DNA of 36,572 bases, from assembly GCA_003990745.1 (NCBI GenBank), contig RBNI01000230.1:1-36572 (forward strand), given 5' to 3'. Origin of the DNA: Jimgerdemannia flammicorona (lineage: Eukaryota; Mucoromycota; Endogonomycetes; Endogonales; Endogonaceae). Position numbers and translations under genes: made by a program. Below the pieces are notes generated by a model that was not told where the DNA came from, ran no database searches, and saw nothing but the letters and a program-made list of their open reading frames with translations. Shown piece after piece: positions 32,282 to 36,572 of this stretch (its first letter is position 1; every line of letters begins with the position of its first letter).

Positions 32282-33270
32282 ACAGAAGACCCTATCTCAA
32301 TGAGACAGACAAGAGCTAAGACCAATTGATGGTGATATCAACTGAGCAGTTGGAATATATTGAGAAATTCATAAGGAAACTACCCATTACCCTTCTATGC
32401 AGCCCCCTGCTCTCAGGTAAGAGTACACTGGGCATGATACTCCAGGACCTTTTCTTGGCTGGAAATTATGATGCTGTATACATATCTTTGATGGGTTTGC
32501 CCCATATGAATGCCCCTATCAAAGAGGATACCTTCAATAATTTCTGGAAGTACAAGGCTAAACACACCTGGATGCAATATCTTCATTATATAAAACCTAC
32601 TATTATCATTGTCGACGAGGCTCAGGCCATCTACGGTAACAAAGCCATGTACTTTTGGGGAGACTTAAAGAATATTCACTCTGTAGACAGTCACAATGAT
32701 AAGCTTAGAGTATTCCTACTTGCTACCTACAACCCAGTGTGGAATGACAATTTGATACCATTACAATTTACAAACTCTCTTAGACTGAAGGATCTTCTTT
32801 TGTTAGAGTCAGATTTCGAAATCATTGTGGAGTGGTTTATTAACCTGCGAGATTCATGGGACAATACAAACTTTAGCATCCCACCAGAGGTTGTCAAAAC
32901 AATCTTCAACTTCACCAGTAGACATGCCGGTCTTTGTTGACATATAATTTTCAAAATTTACCAAAAATTTTGCAATGGTGGTACAACAAAGGATATGCTT
33001 AAGTATCTCATTTTTCAGAAATTTCTGCAATCTACAGAAGCTCTACACACCTATGAATGAGCCTCTAATTAGAATCTGATGAATGAAGAAGCCGAGTCTC
33101 TTTGCAATCTCCTTCTTCAAGATTACTCCAAACCTTTAGATCTTTCTACTTTAGTTGCACAAAATTTCATTAAGTCAGGACTTCTTATCATGGATTCCAA
33201 TTATAATTACCATTTGGTGCCCCCATCATGCAAACCTTTCTCACAAAGTCCTTGTTTAAAGCATGCATAG
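32282..33270 (+). pseudogene. P-loop NTPase domain of the Crinkler-type gene
   Basis: It opens after ATTATATTCAG (acceptor ending at 32281) with RRPYLNETDKS, then TAA 32317-32319, then DQLMVISTEQLEYIEKF. Walker A is LLCSPLLSGKSTLG (about 32395-32435; the first Gly of GxxxxGKS is Ser). Walker B is TIIIVDEAQAIYG (about 32599-32640). A sensor-like VFLLATYNP follows (about 32710), then SIPPEVVKTIFNFTSRHAGL, which matches the helical lid region of STAND-like ATPases. The frame goes on past TGA 32938-32940, TGA 33058-33060 and TAG 33070-33072 to SLCNLLLQDYSKPLDLSTLV and KSGLLI, which looks like a winged-helix part. Each stop fits a C-to-T change in CAA, CGA or CAG. A +1 shift lies near 33230. Confidence 0.7.
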
Positions 33271-33515
33271 ACATTCAGAAGTCACCTTCAATGACATTCA
33301 ATGAGTTCTTATTGTGAACAATCAAATGCATGAGACCATCTGTCCTGAGGATGTCATTAGGCCTAGGATCAGGCCCAGGTATGTGAATCCTCAAGAGAAC
33401 TTGGCAAATGGAATGGTACTGCATGGCTCTCACCATTGTCCCTATCAGGGCCTCAGTTAGCCTGGACATTGGGAGCATTTTTGGCTCTGACGAGTTCTTA
33501 GACTTCTATGTTAAC
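33231..33515 (+). pseudogene. Start of a nuclease-like (PD-(D/E)XK-type) domain, cut by LINE E
   Basis: In the frame after the shift: FLTKSLFKACIDIQKSPSMT, CMRPSVLRMSLGLG, RTWQMEWYCMALTIVP, then DIGSIFGSDEFLDFYV ending at about 33511. The WQMEWY and FGSxxFLDFYV words resemble the C-terminal region of Crinkler-associated NTPase proteins, which is thought to be a restriction-endonuclease-like fold. The Glu-x-Lys-type half expected next is replaced by the 5' end of LINE E. TGA stops lie at 33315-33317 and 33384-33386. The assignment rests on remembered family patterns and not on an alignment. Confidence 0.55.
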
Positions 33516-35473
33516 AGTAACATTCAGGTTACACAATCTTTTGGCAACACTTTCAACATAGTTTCTAGAGACAAGCTACTAGTATCATGGTAATCAACAA
33601 GTATCCTGAGGTGTGTACTGGGCAGGGTGGCCCTGGAGCAATTGAATGGCAGCAAGTAGGGAGAGGCCCTGGCTTGGGGGGAAGTATGAGAGGCCAGCTG
33701 GCAGGAGGATGTGGTGGAGGAGGGGGTGGAGCTGGAGGTCACGGGTCTGGCAGAGTGAGCTTTGTAGAGAAGATGAAGGGGGGTCAGCAGGGAGCTGGCC
33801 TAGAGAGCTGGCTGAGGGGGGGGATGGTGCCAGTGAGGGCTACAAGGCAGCAACCTCATGGGGGTACCTCTCAGGAGGGCCATAGGGGTGGAGCTGGGGG
33901 GGTAGCAGCTGAGACAGGGACTGCTGATAGGGGTGTGATGGGCAATCTGGAAAAAAATCTAGATGGGACTGCTGATGGTGAGCCGAGCAGTGGGAAGGGC
34001 ATGAGGCCCGGGGACCTAGCAGATGGTATAACAGGACTGGCAGTGGCTCTGTTAATCAAGAAGTCAATCTTGGAATTTGTAGTCACAATGTGTTTCTGGG
34101 GCTTAGCAGTGACAGCAAAAATGGTTCTAGGGCACATTGTGAAGCAGATAAGTGGTGCAGCATCTGTTAAGTTCCTGAAGGGCCTCAAAGTGGTGGAGGT
34201 GGGATTTGAGGAGGCTGGGCTGCTGGAGGAGGTTCTGAAGGCTGGGATGAGAGTGGGTGAGGTGTGCATACTTATAGTGAGATGCCTGTGGTGGGACCCA
34301 AGAGTAGTGCAGCTTCTGGTGAAAGGAGTTCCCACTATTACTGCTGAAGAGATGAGGATGAGAGTCGAGGAGATCATGGCAGAGTATGGGGAGGTGGTCG
34401 ATATTGGGTTCAGAGTATGGGAAGGAACCTCCCTCCAGACAGGGGATGTTGATATCAGGATTCAGTTGGCTGAGCAGGAGGCTACTGGGAAGGCACAGGA
34501 CTGGTCCTCAGTGATGGTGTGGGGGGCTTTCTTGTGCAAGATGACAAGAGTAAAGGGGAGTGAGGAGGAGGAAGAGGATTTGCTGGAAGTACTGGAGGAG
34601 TTAAGCAGAGTGGTGGAGAGGAGGGCAAAAGCATGGAAGGCATTTGAGGAGGCGAGGCATCTTGAGGTAGTTGGAGGGAAGCAAGTCTACATCAACAAGG
34701 AGGTGTGGAAGAGGTCCCAAGGGTGCAGAAGGCAGAGGGAATTGTTGGCAAAAATGGGGGCAGAGGCGATGAGAAAGGCAAGCAATAGTGCAACCACTGG
34801 AGGTGCTGAGGTGAGTGTCTGGGCTGCTAGTAGTGGAAGGAATGAGGAGGGGGGGCGGGTGGAGGCTGAGAAGGTACCGAGCAAGAATCCATATGAGGAT
34901 GGCACACTTGAGGTTTGGGAGGAAATCTGGGAGGATTCACCCTCACCCTTCCCACTTATCAGAAGAGGTCTAGCAGTAAGAGGTAGAGTGGTGGATGATG
35001 TGCCAATGCATGGTACTCAGCAGATATGCTTTGGAGTCCCAAATGCAGAGAAGGAGGGATTGGTAGAGGTGACTGGATAGAGGAATTGGTAGATGTCCTG
35101 GAGGAGGGATGGAATGAGTCAGTGAGTATAGAGGCTGATACTATAATGTTGGATGGAGGGAGGCCAGCGACCCCTGGAGGAAAGGAGGTGGGAAACTTGC
35201 TCTGGATATGCCAGATGATGAACAACTTGGTGGCAGAAGAGCTGGGGGAAGTCGACCTCTGAGTGATGAGCAATGAGCATTGGGCAAGGATCCTGCAGGG
35301 TGAGGGAGTGGTGGCAGCATTGAAGGCAGAAATTCTGGCAGTATACTTAGAGGAGGAGGGGTATGAGGTAGATAAGAAGAGGGAAGCTGCTCTGGCAGTT
35401 GTGGCAGGTGAGCGGGCTGCCCACTGTTGGACTAAGCAGCATGGACTGCAGCTCTGGCAAGAGGCTTGCTTGG
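33516..35473 (+). mobile_element. LINE E: 5' end and ORF1, broken at an inversion junction
   Basis: It begins with AGTAACATTCAGGTTACAC, shared with LINE A and (less exactly) LINE C, and continues through ORF1 to about 35473. There the sequence switches to the opposite strand of ORF2 of the same family. The 5' end lies inside the nuclease-like domain of the preceding gene. Confidence 0.8.
33587..35473 (+). pseudogene. LINE E ORF1: best-preserved copy of the family's RNA-binding protein
   Basis: The ATG at 33587 opens 497 codons without a stop, the longest intact ORF1 stretch in the window. Layout: Gly-rich N-terminus (residues about 1-125, GQGGPGAIEWQQ and a Gly8-like run); RPGDLADGITGLAVALL (about 140); RRM-like VEVGFEEAGLLEEVL and VQLLVKGVPTITAEEMRMRV with GEVVDIGFRVWEG (about 200-285); a Glu/Lys-rich helix (about 320-400); and an acidic linker. 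TAG near 35078 and a frameshift precede the C-terminal block, which continues as EELVDVLEEGWNE and then SNEHWARILQGEG, EEEGYEVDK and HGLQLWQEAC to 35470. The start agrees with the aligned ATG of LINE C. Confidence 0.8.
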
Positions 35474-36454
35474 CATCAGCATTAAGCACCCCCTCCTACC
35501 TTTGCTGCACCCTTCTTGCCAGAAGGGCTCTTATAAGAAACTTTGAGGGCCACTCTCCTTCCTCCAGCCCCTGCCAACAAAGCCGCACTGCCAGACCCTA
35601 GACCCTTACCTCTTCCTCATTCCGCAGCATCTGTTGTAGTTCAGCCACCTCCATTCTTAACCTTATCAATCGCCAGTCCTCTTCTCCCTCCAATATCACC
35701 AGTCTTGCCCAGTCCTCCAAGAGTCTTGATAGTCTACTAGAAGCCCACCACACCCACTGTCTCCTCTGTCTCTCTGCCTCCATACCAGCCTTACTCCAGA
35801 AAGTCCTGGCCATCTCTTTCATCCACATCCACTAAATATCAACTGGGATACCTTCCTGCCTCCAGCATTCTACCTGCAGTTGAACTACTTTAGCCCATTT
35901 ATCCCACCAGATCTTATCATCTAGTAAGGAGGAATTGAGACACCAATGTCCAGGCCCATCCCCACTCTCCCCAAAATGTCCCTGCCCTAAAAGCCCCCAA
36001 TAATCCGACCAAGGAAACCATTCCACCTCCAGCGACTCCAAACATCCAAGCCCCAGCAGCTGGCTGTCAGAATCCAATCAATCCTCATCCCCAGGCCCCT
36101 GGCCCAGTGTGTGTACTCCCTCCTATTTCCCCAACATTCCCTACCTGTATCCACCAGAGCACTCAGTCTTTCCACTTCCTCCCATACTGCCAGTTCTCCA
36201 CTCCGACCCACAGCTCCTCATCCTCCATCAGTTCTATCCCTCAATATGTCTTGGACCATATTGAAGTCCCCACCAAGCACATCTACCCCAACCTCCACAA
36301 GAATTCCACTCTCCTGTAGGCCTGTCACCCAATTCACCTGCTTGCCCCATACTGCAGTGCAGTAACAGGAGCCCACCATAACTGGCTCCCAACCTGTGCA
36401 TATCCACTCTCCCCAGACCAATCTATCCCCCAAGCTCTGCACATCCCATATCTC
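35474..36454 (-). mobile_element. LINE D: inverted ORF2 fragment (endonuclease to linker)
   Basis: The minus strand aligns with LINE C from about 23570 to 24535. It starts against the right inverted repeat at 36454 and ends at 35474, where LINE E is joined head to tail-inverted. It may be the missing downstream part of LINE E in inverted orientation, with about 400 bases lost between, or a separate copy. Confidence 0.75.
35474..36454 (-). pseudogene. LINE D partial endonuclease and linker of ORF2
   Basis: Reading leftwards from 36454: EIWDVQSLGDRLVWGEW, VGSCYCTAVWG, DVLGGDFNMVQDILRDRTDG (about 36275-36215), RIDWILTASCWG (about 36080), a CPWSDHWG-equivalent where the words are WFPWSDYWGLLGQ, then the linker with MEAERQRRQWVWWASSRLS, EEDWRLIRLRMEVAELQQML and LEEGEWP. 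The first ~85 residues of the endonuclease and the whole reverse transcriptase are missing. The expected His of SDHWG is Tyr here. Stops separate several segments. Confidence 0.7.
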
Positions 36455-36557
36455 TAGTGCTCCGAACGAGTCAATCCAGATGGGATTTGGATGGATTCGA
36501 ATCAGATTCGACAACTATTGTTTTGATTTCCAAATTAGACAATTAAATATTTACATC
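36455..36557 (-). repeat. Right copy of the inverted terminal-type repeat
   Basis: On the minus strand 36557-36455 begins GATGTAAATATTTAATTG and ends GGAGCACTA, as does the left copy at 66-255, but it is about 87 bases shorter because the GATTCGAATCC array is reduced. Its inner edge cuts into the LINE D endonuclease. Confidence 0.75.
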
Positions 36558-36572
36558 TTTTTTTTTTTTTTT
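36558..36572. repeat. T-run at the window end
   Basis: At least 15 T follow the right repeat directly and reach the end of the window. The left repeat is not followed by such a run, so it is not part of the shared unit. It may mark where an assembly stopped. Confidence 0.8.

Larger units (their letters stand above)
29446..33515 (+). pseudogene. Crinkler-associated-type SAM/NTPase/nuclease gene, decayed and disrupted
   Basis: A multi-exon gene can be traced. Exon 1 29446-29503 (MNLRSQKKCKLSDSVGADE); an optional 27-base exon 29598-29624; exon 29811 onwards (KKARTSKIRDK, basic, possible nuclear signal). Next is a frameshifted part with NYSYIELHILECPVKRTYLI (29970-30030) and HGSGKVRVKRYQHK (to 30124). 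Exon 30192-30281 (KPKTVLIPPKK) follows, then a 24-base exon 30391-30414, a SAM-like exon from 30588, an NTPase exon from 32282 and a nuclease-like stretch to about 33511. Introns are 67-307 bases with GT..AG ends in matching phases, except the uncertain 31-32.3 kb gap. Similar domain orders occur in fungal Crinkler-related proteins. Stops at 32317, 32938, 33058, 33070, 33315 and 33384 plus frameshifts kill it, and LINE E removes its C-terminus. Confidence 0.65.

Noticed and set aside
66..36557. A giant DNA transposon with terminal inverted repeats
   Set aside because: Not claimed as a feature: no target-site duplication, transposase, integrase of Maverick type or tyrosine recombinase was found.
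1..36572. Telomeric repeats, expected if the PLE is of the telomere-associated type
   Set aside because: No TTAGGG or CCCTAA array is present; only isolated hexamer-like words occur.

Overview
This window looks like a transposon graveyard in the nuclear genome of a filamentous, probably early-diverging or basidiomycete-type fungus. I cannot assign it more precisely. The evidence is the mix of families: Copia LTR retrotransposons, APE-type LINEs with two ORFs, a Penelope-like reverse transcriptase, and one host-type gene with short GT..AG introns that resembles fungal Crinkler-associated NTPase/nuclease proteins. There are no rRNA genes, tRNA genes, CRISPR arrays or bacterial operons. No intact protein-coding gene is left: every coding region I recognise carries in-frame stops, frameshifts or truncations.

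Layout. (1) 66-255 and 36455-36557 are inverted copies of one repeat, and the one on the left contains an 11-bp GATTCGAATCC array. (2) 256-3400, +: Penelope-like element (Cys/His-rich upstream ORF, reverse transcriptase, no recognisable GIY-YIG domain). (3) 3440-5227, -: LINE A, ORF1 only. (4) 5228-6293: AT-rich DNA. (5) 6294-9985, +: Copia 1, truncated in the reverse transcriptase where Copia 2 begins. (6) 9986-11844 and 18811-21195, +: Copia 2, split by a 7-kb insertion. (7) 11845-18810: that insertion, made of LINE B on the minus strand (ORF1, ORF2, poly-A at the left) joined head-to-head to a 1.2-kb plus-strand segment with its own poly-A at the right. A single ~23-bp target-site duplication flanks the whole. 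(8) 21203-26355, +: LINE C, missing its 3' end. (9) 26400-28402, -: small non-autonomous Copia-like element with codon-phased tandem repeats, then a solo LTR and AT-rich DNA up to 29290. (10) 29446-33515, +: decayed multi-exon gene with a SAM-like domain, a P-loop NTPase domain and the start of a nuclease-like domain. (11) 33516-35473, +: LINE E, inserted into that gene's nuclease domain and joined at 35473/35474 to an inverted ORF2 fragment, LINE D (-). The right-hand repeat and a T-run close the window.

Two themes run through it. Stop codons in the conserved frames mostly look like C-to-T or G-to-A changes (CAA/CAG/CGA or TGG becoming TAA/TAG/TGA). This suggests RIP-like mutation or deamination of methylated cytosine. 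The LINEs are G-rich on their sense strand and poor in CpG, the Copia elements are very rich in TpA, and the Penelope-like element keeps many CpGs, so the families differ in age or mutational history. The most interesting items are the Penelope-like element, the two-tailed insertion in Copia 2, a conserved unrecognised domain at the C-terminus of LINE ORF1, and the SAM-NTPase-nuclease gene with phase-preserving micro-exons.
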